A stretch of DNA of 64,000 nt, from NCBI RefSeq assembly GCF_001580455.1, contig NZ_CP010951.1, positions 3,311,001 to 3,375,000 on the forward strand, written 5' to 3'. The notes under the pieces were generated by a model. The model was given only the letters and a program-made list of their open reading frames with translations, made no database searches and had not been told where the DNA came from. Both the position numbers and the translations under genes were made by a program. The stretch comes from Ramlibacter tataouinensis (lineage in GTDB: Bacteria > Pseudomonadota > Gammaproteobacteria > Burkholderiales > Burkholderiaceae_C). This document shows positions 7,818 through 15,347 of the stretch, in pieces (position 1 is the stretch's first letter; each line of letters starts with the position of its first letter).

Positions 7818-9620
7818 ATGAGCGTCAGTCGAGGCCGGGACAACCACGCGCGCATGCACGCCCAGTTCGGCTGGCATGTGCCCGAACGCTTCAACATCGC
7901 GCAGGTGTGTTCCGCCCGCTGGGCCGCCGCGCCCGGCGCCGCCCGTCGCGTGGCCATCCATGCCCACGGCGCGCGCGGTGACGACTCGACGCTGAGCTTC
8001 ACGGAGTTGCAGGCGCGGGCCAACGCCACCAGCAACCTGCTGACTTCGCTGGGCGTGAAACGCGGCGACCGCGTCGCCATCGTGCTGCCGCAGCGCTTCG
8101 AGACCGCGGTGGCCTACATGGCGGTGTTCCAGATGGGCGCGGTGGCGATGCCGCTGTCGATCTTGTTCGGTCCCGAGGCGCTCGAATACCGGCTGCAGGA
8201 CAGCGATGCGGTGGTCGCGATCTGCGACGAGAACGCCTTCGCGGCGATCGCCGAGGTGCGAAGCCGCTGCGCGGCGCTGCGCCACGTGATCGGCGTGGGC
8301 GCCGCCGCCGTGCAGGCCGACCTGAACTTCGGCTGGGAGCTGCCGCGCCAGGGGTCGCACTTCGACCCCGTCGAGACCAAGGCGGACGAGGGCGCCGTGC
8401 TGATCTACACCAGCGGCACGACCGGCCCGCCCAAGGGCGCCCTGATCCCGCACCGCGCGCTGATCGGCAACCTGCCGGGCTTCGTGTGCAGCCAGAACTG
8501 GTTCGGCTTCGACCCCCAGGCCGCGCGCGCCGACAGCCAGGCCGTTTTCTGGAGCCCGGCTGACTGGGCCTGGACCGGCGGCTTGATGGATGCGCTGCTG
8601 CCATCGCTGTACTTCGGCCGCCCGATCGTGGCCTACAACGGCCGCTTCAGCCCGGAGCTGGCTTTCACGCTGATGCAGGAGCACGGCGTCACGCACAGCT
8701 TCCTGTTTCCCACGGCGCTCAAGGCGATGATGAAGGCCTATCCCGAGCCGCGCCGGCGCTTCCGGCTGAAGCTGCAGGGCCTGATGAGCGCGGGCGAGGC
8801 GGTAGGCGACGCGGTGTTCGCCTACTGCCGCGACCAGCTCGGCGTGATCGTCAACGAGATGTTCGGCCAGACCGAGATGAACTACGTGGTCGGCAACAAC
8901 GCCATGGAATGGACCCCCGCGCTCCCCGCTTCGCGTGGTTCGCTGCCCCCCGAGGGGGCCCAACCCGCCTTGGGGCGGCCCGGCGGCGGATTGACGGCGC
9001 ATCGGGAGCTTGTCGGCTGGCCCGCGCGGCCCGGCAGCATGGGCCGGCCCTACCCGGGCCACCGCGTCGCGGTGATCGACGACCAGGGCAACGAGTGCCC
9101 GGTCGGCGTGCCAGGCGACGTCGCGGTCAACCGCTACGACGTGCATGGCGATCCCGACCCGATCTTCTTCCTCGGCTACTGGAAGAAGGACGAGGCCACG
9201 CGCGCCAAGTTCACCGGCGACTGGTGCCGCACCGGCGACCTGGCCACGCGCGACGAGGATGGCTACCTGTGGTACCAGGGCCGCGCGGATGACGTGTTCA
9301 AGGCCGCCGGCTACCGCATCGGCCCGAGCGAGATCGAGAACTGCCTGGTCAAGCACCCGGCGGTGGTGAACGCGGCCGTCGTGCCCAAGCCGGACCCGGA
9401 GCGCGGCGCGGTGGTCAAGGCTTTCGTCGTGCTGGCGCCGGGCGTGCAGGGCGACGACAGGCTGGTGGAGGAACTGCAGCTGCATGTGCGCGGCAAGCTG
9501 GCCCCCTACGAGTACCCGAAGGAGATCGAGTTCATCGACGCGCTCCCCATGACGACCACGGGCAAGGTGCAGCGGCGCGTGCTGCGGCTGCGCGAGGAAG
9601 AGAAGGCGCGCCGGTCATGA
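7818..9620 (+). CDS. AMP-forming acyl-CoA synthetase, with an in-frame repeat insertion
   Basis: The enzyme activates a carboxylic acid to its acyl-CoA through an acyl-adenylate. The adenylate motif YTSGTTGPPKG is near residue 197, WSPADWAWTGG near 250, GQTEMNYVVGN near 355, the hinge TGDLATRDEDGY near 475, and the C-terminal catalytic Lys in TTGKVQRRVLR. It most resembles acetyl/medium-chain acyl-CoA synthetase-like proteins. ATG 7818 was chosen over TTG 7803 because GGGGAG lies 7 bp upstream. About 40 codons (residues ~361-400) after VVGN are low-complexity and absent from typical relatives; they coincide with a palindromic repeat. The stop overlaps the next gene by 4 bp. Confidence 0.9.
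   Translation: MSVSRGRDNHARMHAQFGWHVPERFNIAQVCSARWAAAPGAARRVAIHAHGARGDDSTLSFTELQARANATSNLLTSLGVKRGDRVAIVLPQRFETAVAYMAVFQMGAVAMPLSILFGPEALEYRLQDSDAVVAICDENAFAAIAEVRSRCAALRHVIGVGAAAVQADLNFGWELPRQGSHFDPVETKADEGAVLIYTSGTTGPPKGALIPHRALIGNLPGFVCSQNWFGFDPQAARADSQAVFWSPADWAWTGGLMDALLPSLYFGRPIVAYNGRFSPELAFTLMQEHGVTHSFLFPTALKAMMKAYPEPRRRFRLKLQGLMSAGEAVGDAVFAYCRDQLGVIVNEMFGQTEMNYVVGNNAMEWTPALPASRGSLPPEGAQPALGRPGGGLTAHRELVGWPARPGSMGRPYPGHRVAVIDDQGNECPVGVPGDVAVNRYDVHGDPDPIFFLGYWKKDEATRAKFTGDWCRTGDLATRDEDGYLWYQGRADDVFKAAGYRIGPSEIENCLVKHPAVVNAAVVPKPDPERGAVVKAFVVLAPGVQGDDRLVEELQLHVRGKLAPYEYPKEIEFIDALPMTTTGKVQRRVLRLREEEKARRS
8898..9017 (+). repeat. Palindromic dispersed repeat inserted in frame in the acyl-CoA ligase
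   Basis: The segment contains GCCCCCCGAGGGGGCC at 8945-8960 and a second G/C palindrome around GCCTTGGGGCGGC, bounded by CTCCCCGCTTCGCGTGG. This type of sequence is a common dispersed intergenic palindrome in Comamonadaceae, by my recollection. It is a multiple of three and open, so the ligase frame is kept. The family sequence VVGN normally runs directly into the W-P-x-x-PGSMGRP segment, which here resumes at 9018. Confidence 0.65.
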
Positions 9621-11080
9621 CCCCTAACGGCCTGCCGGACCTCCGCACCTTCGCCGACGCGACGATGCGCGAGCGCGGGCTGGAGCCGGCTTTCGCGCCG
9701 CAGGCCCTGCAGGAGGCCGAGGCGGCGCGCCATGTCGCGGTGGCGGCGGGAACGGGCGTGGAAGACCTGCGCGCGCTCACCTGGTTCTCGATCGACAACG
9801 ACGACACGCGTGACCTCGACCAGCTGTCGGTGGCGCAGGCGCTGCCGGGCGGCGCCACCCGGCTGCTGGTGGCCGTGGCCGACGTCGCCGGCAGCGTCGG
9901 CGCGAGCGGCGCCGTCGAGGCGCATGCGGCCGGCAACACGACCTCGGTCTACACCGCGGCCGGCGTGTTCCCCATGCTGCCGGAGCGCCTGTCCACCGAC
10001 CTCACCTCGCTGAACGAAGGCGAGGAGCGCTTCGCGGTCGTCATCGACCTGCAGGTGGAAACCGACGGCAGCGTGTCGTCGGCGCGGCTGGCGCGGGCGG
10101 TGGTGATCAATCGCGCCAAGCTGGCCTACGGCGGTGTGTCGCGCTGGCTCGACGGCGAAGGCCCGGCCCCCGCGCCGCTGGCCGGCGTGCCGGGCTTGGA
10201 CGAGCAGCTGCGGCTGCACGACGAGGTCGCGCAGCGCCTGCGCCGCCGCCGCCAGGAGCGCGGCGCGCTCAACCTGAAGTCGCTTTCGGCCCGGCCGCTG
10301 TTCGACGATGCGGGCCGCCTGGTGGACATCCAGCCCGACGAGAAGAACCGCGCCAAGGACCTGATCGCCGACCTGATGATCGCGGCCAATGCGGCGACGG
10401 CGCACTTCCTGGTGCAGAGCGGCTTCCCTTCGCTGCGCCGTTTCCTGCAGGCGCCGCGGCGCTGGGACCGCATCGAGGCGCTGGCGGCGTCCCACGGCGT
10501 CAGCTTGCCGGCGGAACCCGACGCCGTCGCGCTCGACCGCTTCCTGTGCGCGCGCCGCCAGGCCGATCCCGAGGGCTTCGCCGACCTGTCGCTCAAGGTG
10601 CTCAAGATGCTCGGCTCGGGCGAGTACAGCGCCACCCCGGCAGGCGCGGCCGGCCCGGCGCACTTCGGCCTGGCGGTCAACGACTACGCGCACTCCACGG
10701 CGCCCAACCGGCGCTACCCCGACCTGGTCACCCAGCGGCTGGTGAAGGCCGCGCTGCGCGGCGAGGCGCCGCCGTATTCGTTCGGCCAGCTGTCGGCCAT
10801 CGCGCGCCACTGCACCTTGCAAGAGGACAATGCGACGCGGGTGGAGCGCACGGTGCTCAAGGCGGCGGCCGCGCTGCTGCTGCAAGGCCGCATCGGCGAA
10901 ACCTTTGAGGCGCTGGTCACCGGCGCGTCGCCCAAGGGCGTGTTCGTGCGCATCACGCGGCCCCTGGTGGAAGGGCGCCTGGTGCGCGGCTTCGAAGACG
11001 CGGACGTCGGCGATGCGCTGAAGGTGCGCCTGGTGTCCGTCGATCCCCGGCAGGGGTTCATCGATTTCGAGCGTACTTGA
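9617..11080 (+). CDS. RNB-domain (RNase II/R-type) exoribonuclease
   Basis: The protein is a 487-residue RNB-domain protein expected to degrade RNA 3' to 5'. The catalytic Asp cluster is visible as SIDNDDTRDLDQLS around residue 56, and the distal RNB signature as HSTAPNRRYPDLVTQR near residue 357. The C-terminus (GETFEALVTGASPKGVFVRI onward) looks like an S1-type domain. It lacks the long N-terminal cold-shock domains of RNase R, so it is a short RNase II-like form. The ATG overlaps the ligase stop (ATGA), so translation is likely coupled. Confidence 0.88.
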   Translation: MTPNGLPDLRTFADATMRERGLEPAFAPQALQEAEAARHVAVAAGTGVEDLRALTWFSIDNDDTRDLDQLSVAQALPGGATRLLVAVADVAGSVGASGAVEAHAAGNTTSVYTAAGVFPMLPERLSTDLTSLNEGEERFAVVIDLQVETDGSVSSARLARAVVINRAKLAYGGVSRWLDGEGPAPAPLAGVPGLDEQLRLHDEVAQRLRRRRQERGALNLKSLSARPLFDDAGRLVDIQPDEKNRAKDLIADLMIAANAATAHFLVQSGFPSLRRFLQAPRRWDRIEALAASHGVSLPAEPDAVALDRFLCARRQADPEGFADLSLKVLKMLGSGEYSATPAGAAGPAHFGLAVNDYAHSTAPNRRYPDLVTQRLVKAALRGEAPPYSFGQLSAIARHCTLQEDNATRVERTVLKAAAALLLQGRIGETFEALVTGASPKGVFVRITRPLVEGRLVRGFEDADVGDALKVRLVSVDPRQGFIDFERT

Positions 11081-11138
11081 GGGATAAGGGCTCAGGGCTA
11101 AGATCGCGCCCTTCACCGGCTTTCCTGCAGTCAACAAC

Positions 11139-12200
11139 ATGCGCAAGATCCAGCTCGGCCAGAGCGACCTGCACGTCACCCCCGTCTGCCTCGGCACCAT
11201 GACCTTCGGCGAGCAGGTCGGCGAGGCGGATGCCCACGCCATCCTGTCGCGCGCCGTGGAACGCGGCGTCAACTTCCTCGACACGGCGGAGATGTATGCC
11301 GTGCCGGCGCGCGCCGAGACCTACGGCGCCACCGAGACCATCATCGGCAACTGGTTCAAGGCCAACCCCGGCCTGCGCGCCAAGGTGGTGCTGGCGACCA
11401 AGGTGGCCGGCCCCTCGCGCGGCATGCCCTGGGTGCGCGAGGGCTCCGGGATGACCGCCGCAGACATCCTCGCGTCCTGCGAGCAGTCGCTCCGGCGCCT
11501 GCAGACCGAGGTCATCGACCTCTACCAGATCCACTGGCCGGAGCGCAACGTGCCCATGTTCGGCGCCCTGTACTACGACCCCGCCAAGGAGCGCACGCAG
11601 ACCTCGATCCACGAGCAGCTCGAGGCGCTGGGCCGCCTGGTGAAGCAGGGCAAGATTCGCCACATCGGCCTGTCGAACGAGACGCCCTATGGCCTGCACG
11701 AGTTCGTGCGGCTGGCGCAGCAGCATGGCCTGCCGCGCGTGGCCACGGTGCAGAACCCGTACTGCCTGATCAACCGCTCGGTGGAGAACGGCCTGGACGA
11801 GAGCCTGCACCGGCTGGGCGTGTCCCTGCTGGCGTACTCGCCGCTCGGCTTCGGGCTGCTCACGGGCAAGTACGACGACTCGGGCCTGGACGGCCCGGCC
11901 ACGCCGCGCGACGCGCGGATCGGCAAGTTCGCCTCGGTGCGGGCCGGCCGCTGGGGCCGCGAGGACGCGCTGGCCGCGGCGCGCCAGTACAACCAGCTCG
12001 CGCGCGAGCACGGCCTGACGCCGGCGCGCATGGCGCTGGCCTACTGCTACACCAAGTGGGTGGTGGCCAGCACCATCATCGGCGTGACCTCGCTGGCGCA
12101 GCTCGACGAAGACCTGGACGCCTTCGGCACCACCTTGCCGCCCGAGCTGCTGGCCGAGATCGACAAGCTGCGCTGGCGCATGCGCGACCTGGCCGCGTAA
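11139..12200 (+). CDS. Aldo/keto reductase, Tas-like
   Basis: This is a 353-residue NADP(H)-dependent oxidoreductase of the Tas subgroup. The N-terminus GTMTFGEQ is typical of that group, the catalytic Asp/Tyr pair lies in FLDTAEMYAVP near residue 52, and the QIHWPER segment follows near residue 130. The C-terminal cofactor site includes TIIGVTSLAQLDEDL. The physiological substrate is unknown. The stop TAA shares one base with the ATG of the next gene (TAATG), so the two are co-translated. It is probably the first gene of a unit with the deacylase and plsY. Confidence 0.9.
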   Translation: MRKIQLGQSDLHVTPVCLGTMTFGEQVGEADAHAILSRAVERGVNFLDTAEMYAVPARAETYGATETIIGNWFKANPGLRAKVVLATKVAGPSRGMPWVREGSGMTAADILASCEQSLRRLQTEVIDLYQIHWPERNVPMFGALYYDPAKERTQTSIHEQLEALGRLVKQGKIRHIGLSNETPYGLHEFVRLAQQHGLPRVATVQNPYCLINRSVENGLDESLHRLGVSLLAYSPLGFGLLTGKYDDSGLDGPATPRDARIGKFASVRAGRWGREDALAAARQYNQLAREHGLTPARMALAYCYTKWVVASTIIGVTSLAQLDEDLDAFGTTLPPELLAEIDKLRWRMRDLAA

Positions 12201-12691
12201 TGGCCAAGAAGGCCCATGTCAGCGAAACGCCGGCGACGGCGCTGCTGAAGACGGCCGGCGTCGACTTCAGCGAACATCCCTACGAGTACCTGGAGCACGG
12301 CGGCGCCCAGCACAGCGCGCAGGCGCTGGGCTGGGACCCGTTCGCGGTGGTCAAGACGCTGATCATGGAAGACGAGAAGGCGCGGCCGCTGGTCATCCTG
12401 ATGCACGGCAACCGCACCGTGTCGACCAAGAACCTGGCGCGCCAGATCGGCGCCAAGTCGGTGGAGCCTTGCAAGCCCGAAGTGGCCAACCGCCACAGCG
12501 GCTACCTGGTGGGCGGCACCTCGCCCTTCGGCACCCGCAAGCCCATGCCGGTGTACATCGAGGGGAGCATCCTCGCGCTGCCGCGCATCCTGATCAACGG
12601 CGGCCGGCGCGGCTACCTGGTGGGCATCGCGCCCCAGGTCTGCGTGCAACTGCTGCAGGCCAAAGCCGTGAACTGCGCGCTGGCAGAATAG
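12200..12691 (+). CDS. ybaK: YbaK/ProX-type aminoacyl-tRNA deacylase
   Basis: This 163-residue protein belongs to the YbaK/EbsC family, whose E. coli member hydrolyses mischarged Cys-tRNA(Pro). Visible family features are VVKTLIMEDE with the catalytic Lys near residue 52, a GYLVGGTSPFGTRKPMPVYIE stretch split by conserved Gly residues near 105, and ILINGGRRGYLVGI near the C-terminus. The length is normal. The ATG at 12200 overlaps the preceding stop by one base. Only 5 bp separate it from plsY. Confidence 0.9.
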   Translation: MAKKAHVSETPATALLKTAGVDFSEHPYEYLEHGGAQHSAQALGWDPFAVVKTLIMEDEKARPLVILMHGNRTVSTKNLARQIGAKSVEPCKPEVANRHSGYLVGGTSPFGTRKPMPVYIEGSILALPRILINGGRRGYLVGIAPQVCVQLLQAKAVNCALAE

Positions 12692-12696
12692 CGGCC

Positions 12697-13329
12697 GTGC
12701 AAGCGCTCTATCCCATCCTCGCCGCCATCGCCGCCTACCTCCTGGGCTCGCTCGCCTTCGCAGTGATCGTGAGCAAGGTGATGGGCTTGTCCGATCCCCG
12801 CACCTTCGGCAGCAAGAACCCGGGCGCCACAAACGTGCTGCGCTCCGGCAGCAAGGCGGCCGCGATCGTCACGCTGCTGCTCGATGCCTTCAAGGGCCTG
12901 GTGCCGGTGCTGCTGGTCAAGTTCTTCGGCCCGCCTTACGGCTTGCAGGAGGGCACCCTGGCCATGGTGGGCCTGGCCGCTTTCCTCGGCCACCTGTACC
13001 CGGTGTTCTTCCGCTTCCAGGGCGGCAAGGGCGTGGCCACCTTCATCGGCGTGGTGTTCGGCATCGATTGGGTGCTGGGCCTGGCGACCGCGGCCAGCTG
13101 GCTGATCATCGCCTTCTTCTTCCGCTACTCCTCGCTGGCCTCGCTGGTGGCGGCCGCGTTCGCCCCCATGTACTACCTGCTGGGCGACCACGTCGCCTGG
13201 TATGCCGACGCCCGCGTGGCCACCGCGCTGTTCCTGATGGCGCTGCTGCTGGCCTGGCGGCACCGCGAGAACATCTACCGGCTGCTGCAGGGCAAGGAAT
13301 CCAAGCTCGGGACCAAGAAGGCGCACTGA
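12697..13329 (+). CDS. plsY: Glycerol-3-phosphate acyltransferase PlsY
   Basis: The enzyme transfers an acyl group from acyl-phosphate to glycerol 3-phosphate in the inner membrane, starting phospholipid synthesis. The 210-residue protein has five hydrophobic segments. The three PlsY motifs are visible: SKNPGATNVLRSG near residue 39, GHLYPVFFRFQGGKGVAT near 100, and the C-terminal RHRENIYRLLQGKE. The start is GTG at 12697, 5 bp after the deacylase stop; no other start gives the usual N-terminus. It ends facing the Bug-protein gene on the other strand. Confidence 0.95.
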   Translation: MQALYPILAAIAAYLLGSLAFAVIVSKVMGLSDPRTFGSKNPGATNVLRSGSKAAAIVTLLLDAFKGLVPVLLVKFFGPPYGLQEGTLAMVGLAAFLGHLYPVFFRFQGGKGVATFIGVVFGIDWVLGLATAASWLIIAFFFRYSSLASLVAAAFAPMYYLLGDHVAWYADARVATALFLMALLLAWRHRENIYRLLQGKESKLGTKKAH

Positions 13330-13368
13330 AAGCGCGGGCGCCGGCCATCGCCGGCCAGGCGAGCCCGG

Positions 13369-14301
13369 TCAGCGCTGCAGTGTCTCGACGAGCTTCGCGT
13401 TCGCCGCGGACTGCCGCTCGATCTCGCGCGCGAACGCGTGGGCGCTGCCCGTGGCCGGCAGGTTGCCCGCGTCCGCCAGAAGGCGCTGGAACCCGGGCTG
13501 CACCAGCACCCGGGCACAGGCGGCATTGAGCAGCGCGACCGTTTCGGCCGGCGTTCCTTCCGGCGCGAACACGCCGAACAGCGAGGTGAGATGCGCCGCC
13601 GGGCTGGCGACCTCGGCGAAGGTGGGGACCTGCGGCAGCAGGGCCGAGCGCTGCGGCGCCCCCAGTGCGAGCGGCGTCAGCCGGCCGGCGCGCACGTACT
13701 CGATCTGCAGCGGCGCGAGATTGGTGGACAGCAGCTCGAAACGTCCCGCGAGCGCATCCTGCAGCTGCGGCGCGCCCCCGCTGTAGGGGATGTGCACCAG
13801 CGCCAGGTGGTGCCGGCTGCGCATGTGCTCCAGCGCGAGGTGGCCGATGGTGCCCACGCCCGAGGTCGCCCAGCGCAGAGGCGCATTGCCGCGCGCCAGC
13901 CGCACCATGTCTGCGAAACCGCTCGCCGCGAGCGCCGGCGTGCCGACCAGCAACAAGGGTGTGTGCATCACGCCGCTCACCGGCGCCACGCGGGGCAGCG
14001 GCGTGCCGAAGTGCGGCGACAGCGCCAGCGGGCTGATCGCCGAGAACGCGAGCGTGCGCCCGTCGGCACGGGCGACCGCGAGCTGCGCCAGCGCGACGCC
14101 GCCGCCGGCGCCGGGCCGGTTTTCCACGATCACCGTGGTGCCCAGCTCGGGTCCGAGTCGTTCGGCCAGCATCCGCGCCACCTGGTCGCTGACGCCGCCG
14201 GGCGGATAGGCGACCATGAGCCGCACGACACCGGCGCCCCAGCTGCGGATGGGAGCGGTGGCCGCGGCCGCCGCCGCGCCGAGGACCTGCCGGCGTCGCA
14301 T
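13369..14301 (-). CDS. Bug/TctC-type periplasmic binding protein
   Basis: This is a 310-residue solute-binding protein of the tripartite tricarboxylate transporter family. The N-terminus MRRRQVLGAAAAA resembles a Tat-type signal. The family segments VENRPGAGGG (near residue 60), the GTIGHLALE region and the C-terminal LLADAGNLPATGS are visible. No TctA/TctB membrane subunits are in the window, so it is an orphan receptor, as is usual in Burkholderiales. Its ATG overlaps the LysR stop by one base (TGATG), so it is cotranscribed with the regulator. The ligand is unknown; the adjacent tannase-like gene makes an aromatic ester product plausible. Confidence 0.88.
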   Translation of the reverse strand: MRRRQVLGAAAAAATAPIRSWGAGVVRLMVAYPPGGVSDQVARMLAERLGPELGTTVIVENRPGAGGGVALAQLAVARADGRTLAFSAISPLALSPHFGTPLPRVAPVSGVMHTPLLLVGTPALAASGFADMVRLARGNAPLRWATSGVGTIGHLALEHMRSRHHLALVHIPYSGGAPQLQDALAGRFELLSTNLAPLQIEYVRAGRLTPLALGAPQRSALLPQVPTFAEVASPAAHLTSLFGVFAPEGTPAETVALLNAACARVLVQPGFQRLLADAGNLPATGSAHAFAREIERQSAANAKLVETLQR

Positions 14302-15212
14302 CAGCGCGCCCCGCCGCGCGGTGCGGCGTCGCGCGCCAGCTTCACGAACGACTGCAAGGGTCCGCGCAATTCGGACTCACGGTAGACCAGCGTGAGCGGC
14401 GCATCCAGGCTGCGCGCGCCGGCCAGCGGCCGGTACTCGATGGCATCCGGGTGCGCGCCGCGCATCGAGGCCGGCACGATCGTGATGCCTTCGCCAGCAG
14501 CGACGAGGTTCAGTGCCGTCATCATGCGCGAGACCTCGTGCTTGACCGAGGGCGTGAACCCCTGGTCCTCGCACAGGGCGAGCAACTGCGCGTAGAGGCC
14601 GGGCGCGCCGCTTTGCCGCACGAGGATGAAAGCCTCATCGCGCATCAGCGGCAGCGCCAGCCCGCGTCCCTTGCGCGCGAGCAGCGGGTGGCCCACCGGC
14701 AAGGCCACGAGCACGGGCTCGCGCAGCAGCGTTTCAAACCGCAGCCCCGGCGGCCGCTCGACCGGCACGCGCAGGAAACCGCAGTGCAGCCGGCCCGCAG
14801 CGACCGCCTCGGTGAGGCCGGCGGCGTGATCCTCGCGGATCTGCAGCGCGATGTCGGGATAGGCCCGGCGGCAGGCGCGCAGGACCTGGGGCGTGAAGGC
14901 ATGCGAGGCGGCGGAGCTGGTGAAGCCGACGGCGAGGACGCCCGCGTGGCCGGCGGCGACGGCGTGCATGCGCGAGCGCACCGCCTCCGCCTCTTGCAGC
15001 AGGCGGCGGCTGTCCTCCAGCAGCAGCTGGCCGCTGTCGGTGAGCGTCACGCCCTTGGGATGACGGTGGAACAGCGCGGTGCCCAGGCTTTCCTCGAGTG
15101 CGCGGATCTGCTGGCTCAGGGGCGGCTGCTGCATGCCGAGGCGCTGGGCGGCGCGCGTGATGTGCCCGGTCTCGGCGACGGCCACGAAGTAACGAAGGTG
15201 CTTGAGGTCCAT
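14301..15212 (-). CDS. LysR-family transcriptional regulator
   Basis: This is a 303-residue regulator with an N-terminal winged helix (MDLKHLRYFVAVAETGHITRAAQRL, split here by the usual conserved residues) and a LysR effector-binding domain from about residue 90. Its helix-turn-helix reads QQPPLSQQIRALEE. It is divergent from the tannase-like gene at 15348 across 135 bp and overlaps the Bug-protein gene downstream. The classical LysR arrangement suggests that it controls both. The inducer is unknown. Confidence 0.93.
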   Translation of the reverse strand: MDLKHLRYFVAVAETGHITRAAQRLGMQQPPLSQQIRALEESLGTALFHRHPKGVTLTDSGQLLLEDSRRLLQEAEAVRSRMHAVAAGHAGVLAVGFTSSAASHAFTPQVLRACRRAYPDIALQIREDHAAGLTEAVAAGRLHCGFLRVPVERPPGLRFETLLREPVLVALPVGHPLLARKGRGLALPLMRDEAFILVRQSGAPGLYAQLLALCEDQGFTPSVKHEVSRMMTALNLVAAGEGITIVPASMRGAHPDAIEYRPLAGARSLDAPLTLVYRESELRGPLQSFVKLARDAAPRGGAR

Positions 15213-15347
15213 GAACGGGCGGCGGGCGGCTGCATACGATTTTCGTCTGCAGATCCGCTGTTCATTGTATTTGACCTTATGGAGTTGCCTCCCTATCGTT
15301 CGCAGCCAGCCGGCCCTTGAACCGGAAGTCAGTCACAGGAGACAACC

